From positions 1-64,000 of the forward strand of contig JBDHVW010000042.1 in NCBI GenBank assembly GCA_039809865.1: a DNA stretch of 64,000 bases, read 5' to 3'. Of this stretch, positions 15,477 through 24,634 are shown piece by piece. The notes below the pieces were generated by a model that had not been told where the DNA came from, did not search any database, and worked only from the letters and a program-made list of their open reading frames with translations. Position 1 is the first letter of the stretch; every line of letters starts with the position of its first letter. A program made the position numbers and the translations under genes. Origin of the DNA: QWHO01 sp039809865 (lineage in GTDB: Bacteria; Vulcanimicrobiota; Xenobia; Xenobiales; QWHO01).

Positions 15477-18383
15477 ATGACCACCACTCTACAAAACTGG
15501 CGTGAGAAACTCACCAACAAGAAAGCCACCTACGAGTTCGAGGAAGGCAACGCGAAGATGCGCGACATTCTCGGCGGCAAAGGCGCCAACCTGGCCGAGA
15601 TGACCCGCCTCGGGTTCCCGGTGCCGCCCGGTTTCACCGTCACCACCGAGGTTTGCAACCTCTACCTCGAAGCAGGCAAGCAGTTCCCGCCCGGGCTCGA
15701 GGACGAGATCAAAGAGCAGATCGCCAGGCTCGAGAAAAAGATGAGCAAAGGCTTCGGCGACACCGCCAACCCGCTGCTGGTCTCGGTGCGCTCGGGCGCC
15801 AAGTTCTCGATGCCGGGCATGATGGACACCATCCTCAACCTCGGCCTCAACGAGGAGAGCGTGAAGGGCCTGGCCGCCCTTTCGGGCGACGAGCGTTTCG
15901 CCCTGGATGCTTACCGTCGCTTCATCCAGATGTTCTCGGACGTCGTGATGGGCATCCACAAGACCGAGTTCGAGGAGCTGATCCGCGAGCAGAAAGCCAA
16001 ACAGGGCTGCAAGGAAGACAGCGAGCTGACCCCGGCCAGCCTCAAAGAGCTCATCGTCAACTACAAGAAGAAGTTCAAGGACGAGCTGAAGCGCGACTTC
16101 CCCGACGACGTGCACGAGCAGCTCAAGCTGGCCGTGGAGGCAGTGTTCCGTAGCTGGGACAATCCCCGCGCCAACGTCTACCGCGAGCGCGAGAAGATTC
16201 CGCACAACCTGGGCACCGCCGTCAACGTGCAGTCGATGTGCTTCGGCAACCTGGGCGAGGACAGCGGCACCGGAGTGGCCTTCACCCGCGACTACAACAC
16301 GGGCGAGAAGCACATGGTGGGCGACTTCCTCATCAACGCGCAGGGCGAGGACGTGGTGGCGGGCATCCGCACCCCGATGTCGCTCGATCGCATGAAAGAG
16401 GTGATGCCGGAGAGCTACAAGCAGCTCCAGGAAACCTCGCAGAAGCTCGAGGAGCACTTCAAGGACCTTCAAGACATGGAGTTCACGGTCGAGAAAGGCC
16501 GCCTCTTCATGCTGCAGACCCGCAACGGCAAGCGCACCGCGCAGGCGGCCGTCCGCATCGCCACCGACATGGTCGAGGAAGGCAAGATCAACAAGGAAGA
16601 AGCGGTGCTGCGCCTGACGGGCGAGCAGCTCGACCGGCTGCTGCACCCCTTCATCCCCGAGACCGCCAAAGAGACGGCCCGCAAGGAGGGCCGCTCTCTG
16701 GCCCGGGGCACCGGGGCGTCCCCCGGCGCCGCCGTGGGCCACATCGTGTTCGACTCCAACGAGGCGGCGGCGCTGGGCAAGGAGGGCAAGCCGGTCATCC
16801 TGGTGCGCCCCGAGACGACCCCCGACGACGCGCACGGCATGCTGGCCTCGAAAGGCATCCTGACCTCGACCGGCGGCCCGTCCTCGCACGCGGCCCTGGT
16901 GGCGCGCGGCTGGGGCATCCCCTGTATCGTGGGCTGCGAGGCCGTCAAGATCAACCTCAAGACCGAGACGGTCACGGTCGATGACCGCACGTTCGGCAAG
17001 ATGGAGATGATCTCGATCGACGGCAGCACCGGCGAAGTGCTGCTGGGCCAGTTGCCCCTGCAGGTGCCGACCGATCTGTCGGGCGAGACCAAGACCATCC
17101 TGGAATGGGCCGACGGCTTCCGCAAACTGGGCGTCTACGCCAACGCCGACAACCCGAAGGACGCCGCCCGCGCGCGCTCGTTCGGCGCGACCGGCATCGG
17201 GCTGTGCCGCACCGAGCACATGTTCATGGAGCAAGACCGGCTTCCGATCGTGCAGGAGATGATTCTCACCGCGCCCCAGGCCGAGCGCCTGCAGCGTCAG
17301 GTCGAGCATCTCCACATGGATTGGGAAGGCGCCGCCGAGGGCCGTAAGAAGGATGAAGCTAAACAAGCGCTCGAGGCCGCTCAGAAGAACCTCAAGACTC
17401 CCTGGGAGCACTACCAGGCCCTGCTGGCCCAGCTGCTGCCCGTGCAGCGCGAGGACTTCCGCGGCATCCTGGAGGCGATGGCGGGCCACTGGGTCATCAT
17501 CCGCCTGCTCGACCCGCCGCTGCACGAGTTCCTGCCGGCCCACAACGAGCTGCTGGTGGACGTGACGCGCCTGCGCACGCTCCAGGAGTCCAAGTCGGGT
17601 GACTACGACAAGGCTCTGGCGGACATCCGCAAGGCTCGTGGCGACGAGAAGGCCACGCTGGAGTCGCTGGAGGCCCTGCTGCAGCGCGTGCAGTCGATGC
17701 ACGAGTTCAACCCGATGCTGGGTTGCCGCGTGTGCCGCCTGGGCATCGTCTACCCGGAGATCTACAAGATGCAGGCCCGCGCCATCTTCGAGGCAGCTTG
17801 CGAGCTGACCAAAAAGGGCGTGGATGCGCGTCCCGAGGTGATGATCCCCGGCGTCGGAACGCTCGAGGAGATGGAATTCACGCGCCGCCTCGTCGAGAAG
17901 GAGGCCGAGGAGGTCCAGAGACGGATGGGCGTGCAGGTCAAGCACAAGATCGGCACGATGATCGAGCTGCCCCGCGCCGCCCTGACCGCCGGCGAACTGG
18001 CCAAGAAAGCCGACTTCTTCAGCTTCGGCACCAACGACCTCACCCAGACCACCTACGGCTACTCGCGCGATGACGCGGCCGGAACGTTCATGCCGGTGTA
18101 CCTCGAGAAGAAGATCCTCAAGGTGGACCCGTTCCAGGTCGTCGACCGCGTGGGCGTGGGGCGCCTGATGAAGATGGCCGTCGAGGAGGGCCGGCAGACC
18201 AACCCCGACCTCGAGGTCGGCATCTGCGGCGAGCACGGCGGCGAGCCGGAGTCGGTGGAGTTCTGCCACACGCTCAAGCTCAACTACGTGTCCTGCTCGC
18301 CGTTCCGCGTGCCGATCGCGCGCCTGGCGGCCGCCCACGCGGCCCTCAAGGAGAAGCAGGGCGAGACCCACCGCGACAAGTAG
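15477..18383 (+). CDS. ppdK: Pyruvate, phosphate dikinase
   Basis: Interconverts pyruvate, ATP and phosphate with PEP, AMP and pyrophosphate. The 968-residue product has an N-terminal ATP-grasp part (MRDILGGKGANLAEMTRLGF), the swivelling phosphohistidine domain with catalytic His471 in STGGPSSHAALVARGWG, and the C-terminal PEP/pyruvate barrel (FSFGTNDLTQTTYGYSRDD; GICGEHGGEPESVEFC). ATG 15477 has AAAGGAG at spacing 8; a longer frame upstream has no support. It is about 80-90 residues longer than the common form, with a charged helical insert around residues 600-700 (QVEHLHMDWEGAAEGRKKDE). Expected role: gluconeogenesis or pyrophosphate-linked glycolysis. Confidence 0.97.
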   Translation: MTTTLQNWREKLTNKKATYEFEEGNAKMRDILGGKGANLAEMTRLGFPVPPGFTVTTEVCNLYLEAGKQFPPGLEDEIKEQIARLEKKMSKGFGDTANPLLVSVRSGAKFSMPGMMDTILNLGLNEESVKGLAALSGDERFALDAYRRFIQMFSDVVMGIHKTEFEELIREQKAKQGCKEDSELTPASLKELIVNYKKKFKDELKRDFPDDVHEQLKLAVEAVFRSWDNPRANVYREREKIPHNLGTAVNVQSMCFGNLGEDSGTGVAFTRDYNTGEKHMVGDFLINAQGEDVVAGIRTPMSLDRMKEVMPESYKQLQETSQKLEEHFKDLQDMEFTVEKGRLFMLQTRNGKRTAQAAVRIATDMVEEGKINKEEAVLRLTGEQLDRLLHPFIPETAKETARKEGRSLARGTGASPGAAVGHIVFDSNEAAALGKEGKPVILVRPETTPDDAHGMLASKGILTSTGGPSSHAALVARGWGIPCIVGCEAVKINLKTETVTVDDRTFGKMEMISIDGSTGEVLLGQLPLQVPTDLSGETKTILEWADGFRKLGVYANADNPKDAARARSFGATGIGLCRTEHMFMEQDRLPIVQEMILTAPQAERLQRQVEHLHMDWEGAAEGRKKDEAKQALEAAQKNLKTPWEHYQALLAQLLPVQREDFRGILEAMAGHWVIIRLLDPPLHEFLPAHNELLVDVTRLRTLQESKSGDYDKALADIRKARGDEKATLESLEALLQRVQSMHEFNPMLGCRVCRLGIVYPEIYKMQARAIFEAACELTKKGVDARPEVMIPGVGTLEEMEFTRRLVEKEAEEVQRRMGVQVKHKIGTMIELPRAALTAGELAKKADFFSFGTNDLTQTTYGYSRDDAAGTFMPVYLEKKILKVDPFQVVDRVGVGRLMKMAVEEGRQTNPDLEVGICGEHGGEPESVEFCHTLKLNYVSCSPFRVPIARLAAAHAALKEKQGETHRDK

Positions 18384-18389
18384 GCTGCC

Positions 18390-19139
18390 ATGACGGAAGC
18401 CCTGCTGATGGTGATCGGGGGCTTTCTGGCTGGCTTCTGCAATAGCCTTGGCTCTTCCGGCTCGGCCGTGACGCTGCCGCTGATGGTGTTCCTGGGGTTC
18501 TCCCCCACCATCGCCAACGCCACGAACCGGGTCGGAATTCTTTTTGGCTCCGTCGCCTCGACGGTGGTTTTCCACCGTAACGGCAAGCTCAACTGGCCCA
18601 CCATCCCGCCCATCGCCCTCTGCCTCTGGGCGGGGACGCTGGTCGGGGTCGGGTTGGCCGCCCACGTTGGGGAGCGGGGCACGCAGCTGGCGATCGTGGC
18701 GGCTGTCCTGTTGGCCTTCGTGATGCTGCTGACGGGCAGCCGTAAGTTCTTGCGCCCGGTCAGCGGCCCGCCGCGGAGCGTGGGCCCGCTGACCGGCCTC
18801 ATCCTGTTCGTGGTCGGGCTCTGGGCCGGCTTCATCATGCTCGACTCGGCCACGTTCATTCTGCTGGCGCTCGTGCTCGGGCTCAATTACGACCTCTGCC
18901 ACGCCAATGCGATCAAGTCGCTGATGCTGACGGGGGTGGCCCTGATCTCGGTGGTGCTTTTCGCCTGGCACGGCTCCATCGATTGGGAGACGGGGGCGGT
19001 GCTGGCGGCCGGAAACTGGCTCGGGGGTTGGGTCGGAGCGCGGGCCGCCGTCATCCCGGGTATCGAGCGCTGGGTCTACGCCCTGCTGGTCACGGTCATC
19101 TCCTTCGAGCTCGGCAAGCTTCTGCTTCGAGGGTTCTGA
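18390..19139 (+). CDS. TauE/SafE-family membrane permease
   Basis: A 249-residue, very hydrophobic protein with about eight membrane helices. GGFLAGFCNSLGSSGSAVTL at the N-terminus and the repeated half GLWAGFIMLDSATFILLALV show the inverted-repeat architecture of TauE/SafE exporters; FSPTIANATNRVGILFGSVA and LCHANAIKSLMLTG are family-like. Members move sulfonates, sulfite or organic anions; the substrate cannot be inferred. It lies six bases after ppdK and overlaps the next start as TGATG. Confidence 0.88.
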   Translation: MTEALLMVIGGFLAGFCNSLGSSGSAVTLPLMVFLGFSPTIANATNRVGILFGSVASTVVFHRNGKLNWPTIPPIALCLWAGTLVGVGLAAHVGERGTQLAIVAAVLLAFVMLLTGSRKFLRPVSGPPRSVGPLTGLILFVVGLWAGFIMLDSATFILLALVLGLNYDLCHANAIKSLMLTGVALISVVLFAWHGSIDWETGAVLAAGNWLGGWVGARAAVIPGIERWVYALLVTVISFELGKLLLRGF

Positions 19140-19393
19140 TGCCGGACCGGGAAAATGCTCAGATGCCGGAAGAGGGTTGGAAAATCTGCGCGCTCTGCCG
19201 CAACTTCGAGGTGCTCCAGCAGGGCCGCGAGTTCGAGCAGATCGCCGATACCGAATACATCGTCTACCGCTGCAAAATTTACAACTGGACCGGGCGCGAG
19301 GACTTTCTGATGAAGCCTCCCACCGGACGCGTGGACGAGGACAAACCCTTCGATTGCCCGCACTTCGAGCCGTGGAAACGCCCCGCCGACTGA
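19139..19393 (+). CDS. Small cysteine-rich protein (possible metal site)
   Basis: An 84-residue protein: ATG 19139 overlaps the TauE stop. It has CALC near residue 17, a lone cysteine in YRCKIYNWTGREDFL and another in DKPFDCPHFEPW, giving four cysteines plus a histidine in a spacing that could bind zinc or iron. The overall look is a small rubredoxin- or zinc-ribbon-like domain, but no known family is clear. It overlaps the rhomboid gene start by about 20 bases, so the three genes are one transcript. Confidence 0.75.
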   Translation: MPDRENAQMPEEGWKICALCRNFEVLQQGREFEQIADTEYIVYRCKIYNWTGREDFLMKPPTGRVDEDKPFDCPHFEPWKRPAD

Positions 19394-20022
19394 AGCGCCC
19401 CTGGGCCACCTGGGCTCTGGCTCTGTCGTTCGTGCTGGTCTATCTGGCCGACGCGGCGATGGGCGGAAAGCTCTTCGTCTGGGGCAAGCGCGACGTGCAC
19501 TACTTCTTCTTGAAGCCCGAGCCCCACCGTTTCGTGGCCTCGCTCTTCCTGCACGGGTTCTGGTGGCACCTGATCAGCAACACGCTGGCGACCCTGATGA
19601 TCGGAGCCCTGATCGAAGAGCTCGTGGGCTGGTGGATGGTCTTCTACACGTTCTTCGCCAGCGGCGTGGTGGGCAACCTGGCGGCCTCCCTCTGGGGCCC
19701 GTCCGCGGCCGGAGTGGGGGCTTCGGGCGGCATCGCGGGGCTCTTCGGACTGCTCTTTGTCTGCTCGCTGCGAAAGCTCTACCCCGCTTCGCGCGAGATG
19801 CTGCTGATGATGGTGGTGATGTTGCTGCTGGGCGTGGGAATGGCCTTCGGGCCGCTGCCGGTCGACAACTACGCCCACCTGGGCGGGCTCCTGGCGGGCG
19901 CGGTTCTGGGGCTCTTCGCCCGCCGGGGCGGGATGCACCCGGCGGGGCTCGCCGTGACCTTTTTGGCGATAGCGTTTCTCTGGTGGAAGCTTACGGCGAG
20001 TCCTTTGACCAGTCCGGGATGA
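19372..20022 (+). CDS. Rhomboid family intramembrane serine protease (compact)
   Basis: A 216-residue, six-helix membrane protein. GTG 19372 inside the preceding gene is the likely start (product VETPRRLKRPWATWALALS). Rhomboid motifs are all present: LHGFWWHLISNTLATLMIG, the nucleophile in VGASGGIAGLFGLLF and the histidine in VDNYAHLGGLLAGAVLG. Unlike the rhomboid at 13799-14755, it has no soluble N-terminal domain. It overlaps the convergent secretin-like gene by about 30 bases. Confidence 0.9.
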   Translation: METPRRLKRPWATWALALSFVLVYLADAAMGGKLFVWGKRDVHYFFLKPEPHRFVASLFLHGFWWHLISNTLATLMIGALIEELVGWWMVFYTFFASGVVGNLAASLWGPSAAGVGASGGIAGLFGLLFVCSLRKLYPASREMLLMMVVMLLLGVGMAFGPLPVDNYAHLGGLLAGAVLGLFARRGGMHPAGLAVTFLAIAFLWWKLTASPLTSPG

Positions 20023-20848
20023 TGGTCGGGGTCAGGACGAACCCGGAAGACTGACCCATCGAGCCGGAGGAGCGGCCCAGCATGACGTCCCAGGCGTCGA
20101 AGCCGCTCCCGGTTCCGGCCGCGCCGCCGCTGATCCCGGAGCCGCTGCGGCTGGTCTCCTGCGAGCCGCCGCCCACCATGATGCTGTCGCCCGACTTGAG
20201 GCGCACCGTGGTGGAGGCCTGCGAGAAGACGATCTGGCCGCGCCCCCGGTCGCCCATGTAGCTCATCCAGGGAGCCACTTCCACGGTGACCAAGTCGCCG
20301 ATCACGCGGGGTTTGACGACGAATCCGGTGGTGACGTTCTGGAAGACGACACCCGGCGGCAGCAGGCCGTAGTTGCCGGCCAGCGTCCAGTAGGGCTGCA
20401 CGTAGGTCAGCTGGCGGCCGATCTCGATGTGGCCCTCCTCGCCGCTCATCACCATCAGCTTCTGTGAGCCGTAGGAGAGCTGGTTGCTCTGGTTGCTGCT
20501 GAGCGTCGCGTTGTAGCCGCCCGGGTCGGAGTAGCCCCCGCCCACGGTGGTGCCGCTACTGCTGTTCTGGCCGGTGAAGTCGATCTTGATCATCACCTGG
20601 GGAGCGGCCACGTCGATGGACTGCAGCAGCTTCTCGATCTGGGCCAGATTCTCGGGCGTATCGCGCACGATCAGCTTGTTGGTCTGCTCGTCGGGCAGCA
20701 CGGTGCCGCCGGGGCCAAGCAGAGGCCGCACGGTCTCGGCGGCCGAGGCGGCCGGACGGTTGCTGAGCTGGAAGACTTTCAGCTCGGTGGGCTGAGCGAC
20801 GGCCAGCGAGCCGAGCATCAGGGCAATCAGGATCGTGTTCTTGAGCAT
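19991..20848 (-). CDS. Short secretin-like protein (secretin N domain plus secretin C-terminal part)
   Basis: A 285-residue exported protein. A signal peptide (MLKNTILIALMLGSLAVAQ) is followed by a secretin short domain: LKVFQLSNRPAASAAETVRP, TVLPDEQTNKLIVRDTPENL, IEKLLQSIDVAAPQVMIKI. A Gly/Ser-rich link comes next. The C-terminal part (GFVVKPRVIGDLVTVEVAPW; ASTTVRLKSGDSIMVGGGSQ) matches the end of the secretin fold. Real GspD/PilQ secretins have 500-700 residues, so this one may be a mini-secretin or an accessory. On the minus strand TATACT stands 8 bases before the ATG, hinting at a very short leader. Confidence 0.75.
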   Translation of the reverse strand: MLKNTILIALMLGSLAVAQPTELKVFQLSNRPAASAAETVRPLLGPGGTVLPDEQTNKLIVRDTPENLAQIEKLLQSIDVAAPQVMIKIDFTGQNSSSGTTVGGGYSDPGGYNATLSSNQSNQLSYGSQKLMVMSGEEGHIEIGRQLTYVQPYWTLAGNYGLLPPGVVFQNVTTGFVVKPRVIGDLVTVEVAPWMSYMGDRGRGQIVFSQASTTVRLKSGDSIMVGGGSQETSRSGSGISGGAAGTGSGFDAWDVMLGRSSGSMGQSSGFVLTPTIIPDWSKDSP

Positions 20849-21029
20849 GGCTCGAGTATAGCAGAGCCAGATACAGAAAAATTGGAACCCGTGTTCGAGA
20901 GGAACGCTTGAGAGAAATTCCGAAGCCAGGCTGGCCGAGTTTCAAGAGACGTGGCCTGTGGCGGGCCCCGGTCGAGCGCAGTTAGAGCTTGAGCCTCGAG
21001 TCTTCCCCCTCATCCGGAGACTCTGTGTC
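20849..21029. other. Divergent intergenic region secretin-like / comM
   Basis: 181 bp between two divergent genes. It contains TATACT on the minus strand at about 20857-20862, a plausible -10 for the secretin-like gene. The plus-strand promoter for comM is not evident. An open frame runs through it on the plus strand in phase with comM, but it lacks a ribosome site. Confidence 0.3.
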
Positions 21030-22574
21030 ATGCCCGCCATTCTGCACTCCAGTACCCTGCTGGGTATCGATTCCATTCTGGTCTACGTCGAGGTCGACGT
21101 CTCGAACGGCATCCCCGCCTATCACCTGGTCGGGCTCCCCGACACCTCGGTCAACGAGTCCAGCGAGCGGGTGCGCTCGGCTCTGCGCAACAGCGGCTCC
21201 CAGCTTCCATCCAAGCGGATCACGGTCAACCTCTCCCCCGGCGACGTCCGCAAAGAGGGCCCGCGCTTCGACCTGGCCATCGCTCTGGGCGTGCTGTGCG
21301 CCGAGGACCAGAAGCTCGCGGCTCGCCTGCGGGGCACTCTGGTGCTCGGAGAGCTGTCGCTGGACGGAGGTTTGCGTCCCGTGCGCGGGGTGCTGTCGGC
21401 CGCGATGGAGGCGCGCCGGCAGGGCCTCAAGCGCGTGCTCGTGCCGGTGGCCAATCGGGCCGAGGCCATGCTGGTCGAGGGCTTGAAGGTGCTGAGCGCC
21501 GAGAGCCTCGCGCAGGCCTGCGCGCTGCTGAAGGGCAAGTCCGCGTGCGCCACCGACTCGACCGGCCTGGTGCCCGACTCCGACCCCGACGAGGATGTGC
21601 CCGACCTGACCCTGGTCAAGGGCCAGTTCGCCGCCCGGCGCGCCCTGGAGGTGGCGGCCGCGGGCGGACACCACCTGGCCATGATCGGCCCGCCGGGAGC
21701 GGGGAAAACGCTTCTGGCGAGCTGTTTGCCTGGCCTGCTTCCTCCGCTCGGCGCCGAGGAGGCGCTGGAGGTGACCCGCATCCATTCCGTGCGCCGGGTG
21801 GAGCGGGGCTTGATCTGGCGCCGCCCCTTCCGCTGCCCCGAGCCCGGCCTGAGTCGCCCCGCTCTGCTGGGCAGCGCCATGCCCGGCGAAGTGACGCTGG
21901 CCCACCGCGGGGTGCTCTTCCTCGACGAGTTCCCCGAGATGCGGCGCGACTGCCTGGAGGGTCTGCGGGCGCCACTCGAGAGCGGTCAGGTGATGATCGC
22001 CCGCACCAATCTCCGCGTCACCTACCCGGCCCGGTTCACCCTGGTGGCGGCCATGAATCCCTGTCCGTGCGGCTACTTTGGCGACAGGGAGCGTCTCTGT
22101 CGCTGCAACATCTGGCGCCGCAGCCGCTACCAGCTGCGCTTCTCCGGGCCTCTGCGCGACCGGATCGACCTGCAGGTCAGGTTGACGCGCCTGAATCCGC
22201 GCGAGCTGAGCCGGGCGGGTCCCAGCGAGACTTCCGACTCGGTCCGTCAGCGGGTCATGGAGGCCCGCGAGCGGCAGCTGGCACGCGGTGCCCTCAACTC
22301 GCAGCTCAGCGTCGCCCAGCTGTTGGAGTTCTGCCCCGTCGACGACGCAGGCATGGCCTACCTCGAGCTGGCAGTCCAGAGGTATGGCCTGAGCGCGCGC
22401 GTGTTCGACCGATTGCGGCGCATCGCCCGCACCCTGGCAGATTTGCGCGGCGCCGGGCGCATCGCCACGGAAGACCTGGTCGAGGCGCTCGAGTATCGCT
22501 ACCTCGACCGCGAGGCCATCGGCGACGGAGGGCTCACGACCTGGGACGTGGAGGCGGAACGTTCATGTGCCTGA
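21030..22574 (+). CDS. comM: YifB/ComM-family AAA+ ATPase (Mg-chelatase-like)
   Basis: A 514-residue protein of the ComM helicase family, which promotes branch migration of recombining DNA during natural transformation. The N-terminal fold (STLLGIDSILVYVEVDVSNG; HLVGLPDTSVNESSERVRSA; INLSPGDVRKEGP-like NLSPGDVRKEGP) precedes an AAA+ core with Walker A IGPPGAGKTLLAS, Walker B GVLFLDEFPEM and sensor-like AAMNPCPCGYFGD. A C-terminal YifB part ends in ALEYRYLD. ATG 21030 gives the family N-terminus. Together with pilin genes in this window it suggests, but does not prove, DNA uptake ability. Confidence 0.95.
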   Translation: MPAILHSSTLLGIDSILVYVEVDVSNGIPAYHLVGLPDTSVNESSERVRSALRNSGSQLPSKRITVNLSPGDVRKEGPRFDLAIALGVLCAEDQKLAARLRGTLVLGELSLDGGLRPVRGVLSAAMEARRQGLKRVLVPVANRAEAMLVEGLKVLSAESLAQACALLKGKSACATDSTGLVPDSDPDEDVPDLTLVKGQFAARRALEVAAAGGHHLAMIGPPGAGKTLLASCLPGLLPPLGAEEALEVTRIHSVRRVERGLIWRRPFRCPEPGLSRPALLGSAMPGEVTLAHRGVLFLDEFPEMRRDCLEGLRAPLESGQVMIARTNLRVTYPARFTLVAAMNPCPCGYFGDRERLCRCNIWRRSRYQLRFSGPLRDRIDLQVRLTRLNPRELSRAGPSETSDSVRQRVMEARERQLARGALNSQLSVAQLLEFCPVDDAGMAYLELAVQRYGLSARVFDRLRRIARTLADLRGAGRIATEDLVEALEYRYLDREAIGDGGLTTWDVEAERSCA

Positions 22575-22651
22575 GCGAGGTCATGGTCAGGAGAGGACCC
22601 CGAATTTTCCGGCCCGAAGGGGGGCCTCATCTTCTCCGCGAGGTTCTCTTC

Positions 22652-24634
22652 ATGAAGCTCCTGAACGCCCTTCTCGTCGCGGTCGCGACCGTCAGCCTGG
22701 CCAGCCCGGTGCGGGCCCAGCAATTTCCCCTCGACCCGCTCAGCCAGCCCGAAATCGAGACGACAATCGCGGTCCTCAAACGCGAGGGCAAGTTCGACGA
22801 GAAGACCAGGCTGCCGATGTTGACGCTCAACGAGCCGGCCAAGGCCTCGGTGCTGGCCTGGAAGCCCGGAGACCCGGTCGCGCGCAGCGCGTTCGTGGTG
22901 CTGATGGACCGCAGCCACTCCAAAGTCTACGAGGCCGTGGTGGACGTCTCCGGCACCGGGAAGCTGGTCTCCTACACCGAGATGAAGGGCGTCCAGCCCG
23001 GCATCCTGGTGGACGAGTTCGTGTTTCCGCAAGACCTCGTGCGGGCCGACCCCCGCTGGCAGGCGGCCATGAAGAAGCGCGGCATCACCAACTTCGCTCA
23101 AGTTCAAATCGACGTGTGGGCGCCGGGGCTCCTCACGGAGGCCGAGGTCAAGGACCAGCGGCGGCTGGTTCGCTGCCTGTCGTTCTACCGGGGCAACTCC
23201 ACCAACCCCTACGCGCGACCCATCGAGGGCGTGATCGCCACCGTCGACACCAACGCCGAGAAGGTGCTCGAGGTGACCGACCTGGGCATCGCTCCCGTGG
23301 TGGACCATCCCAGCGACCTGGACGAGAAATCCAACGCTCCTCTGCGCGAGCGGCCCAAACCGCTCAACCCCGAGCAGCCCGAGGGTCCGAGCTTCACCAA
23401 AGACGGCAACCTGGTGAAGTGGCAGAACTGGCAGATGCGCGTCGGCATGGACCCGCGCGAGGGCCTGGTGCTCTACAATGTCAGCTACAACGACAAGGGC
23501 AAGCTGCGCCCGGTCGCCTATCGGATGTCGCTTTCCGAGATGGTGGTTCCCTACGGCGATCCGGCCGTGAACTGGGTGTTTCGCAACGCGTTCGACCTGG
23601 GCGAGTACGGCGTGGGACGGTTGGCCAACAGCCTGGTCGCCGGGGCCGACGTGCCGGCCAACTCCAAGCTTTACGACGCGGTCTTCGCGGACGACTACGG
23701 CAAGTCGTACGTGTTGCCCGCGGCCTACGCCATCTACGAGCGCGACGGCGGCATTCTCTGGAAGCACTTCGACTTCGACACGGGTCACGATGAGACGCGC
23801 CGGGCGCGCGAGCTGGTGCTGGGCACCGTGGCCACCATCGGCAACTACGACTATGCGTTCTGGTGGATCTTCGGGCAGGACGGCAGCATCCAGGTGCAGG
23901 GCGAGCTGACGGGCATCTGCCTGGCCAAAGGCGTCAACGAGGTGACGGTCACGCCGGCGACCGAGAAGACGGGCACCATGGTCGCGCCCCACATCGTGGC
24001 GCCGAACCACCAGCACTTCTTCGGCTTTCGCATGGACATGGACGTCGACGGCACGGGCAACTCGGTGGTGGAGCTGAACGATCAGGCCTTCCCCGAGCTG
24101 GGCCGGAACAAGAATGCCTTCGGCTGGGTTCCCACGGTCTTCCAGACCGAGGACCAGGCGCGCCGCGATCTCAACTTCGCCTCGGCGCGCAAGTGGGCCG
24201 TGGTCAACCCCACCTCCAAGAACCAGTGCGCCCATCCCCGGGGCTACCTGCTGCTGCCCGACGAGAGCGCCGTTCCGTATCTCGACAAGGACAGTCCGAT
24301 CCGGCAAAGGGCGCGCTTCCTGGACCACCACCTGTGGGTCACGAAGTATTTCGACAACGAGCGCTACCCGGCCGGCGTCTATCCCAACCAGGCGCTGGGG
24401 GGCGACGGCATGCCCCAGTATTCGGGCAACGACCCGATCGATGGCCAGGACGTGGTGATGTGGTATGTCTTCGGGATCACCCACAATCCGCGTCCCGAGG
24501 ACTGGCCCGTGATGCCGCACTATAAGGCCGGGTTCCGGTTGCTGCCGGCCGGCTTCTTCGATCAGAACCCGGCGATGGATGTTCCCTACACGGGCCCACC
24601 CCGGGCCGAGACTCCGCCCGAAGACGCCAAGTAG
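22652..24634 (+). CDS. Secreted copper amine oxidase
   Basis: Oxidises primary amines to aldehydes, releasing ammonia and hydrogen peroxide. The 660-residue product has a signal peptide (MKLLNALLVAVATVSLASPV, then RAQQ). The topaquinone precursor is Tyr399 in ATIGNYDYAFWW (T-x-x-N-Y-D/E-Y). Copper ligands are His453 and His455 in NHQHFFGFRMDMDVDG and His611 in VFGITHNPRPEDWPVMP. The catalytic-base region NAFDLGEYGVG and YERDGGILWKHFDF are family-like. Length fits the periplasmic bacterial enzyme. It abuts the EamA permease gene with no gap, so uptake or export of an amine-derived compound could be linked. Confidence 0.96.
   Translation: MKLLNALLVAVATVSLASPVRAQQFPLDPLSQPEIETTIAVLKREGKFDEKTRLPMLTLNEPAKASVLAWKPGDPVARSAFVVLMDRSHSKVYEAVVDVSGTGKLVSYTEMKGVQPGILVDEFVFPQDLVRADPRWQAAMKKRGITNFAQVQIDVWAPGLLTEAEVKDQRRLVRCLSFYRGNSTNPYARPIEGVIATVDTNAEKVLEVTDLGIAPVVDHPSDLDEKSNAPLRERPKPLNPEQPEGPSFTKDGNLVKWQNWQMRVGMDPREGLVLYNVSYNDKGKLRPVAYRMSLSEMVVPYGDPAVNWVFRNAFDLGEYGVGRLANSLVAGADVPANSKLYDAVFADDYGKSYVLPAAYAIYERDGGILWKHFDFDTGHDETRRARELVLGTVATIGNYDYAFWWIFGQDGSIQVQGELTGICLAKGVNEVTVTPATEKTGTMVAPHIVAPNHQHFFGFRMDMDVDGTGNSVVELNDQAFPELGRNKNAFGWVPTVFQTEDQARRDLNFASARKWAVVNPTSKNQCAHPRGYLLLPDESAVPYLDKDSPIRQRARFLDHHLWVTKYFDNERYPAGVYPNQALGGDGMPQYSGNDPIDGQDVVMWYVFGITHNPRPEDWPVMPHYKAGFRLLPAGFFDQNPAMDVPYTGPPRAETPPEDAK

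Noticed and set aside
15489..19409. A 1306-codon open frame on the minus strand
   Set aside because: It lies antisense to PPDK and TauE, whose motifs are beyond doubt; its product is His/Leu/Ala/Arg-rich low-complexity sequence, a known artefact of GC-rich codon bias.
21296..22651. Extension of the amine oxidase gene far upstream in the same open frame
   Set aside because: It would run antiphase through comM; the signal peptide at 22652 marks the true start.
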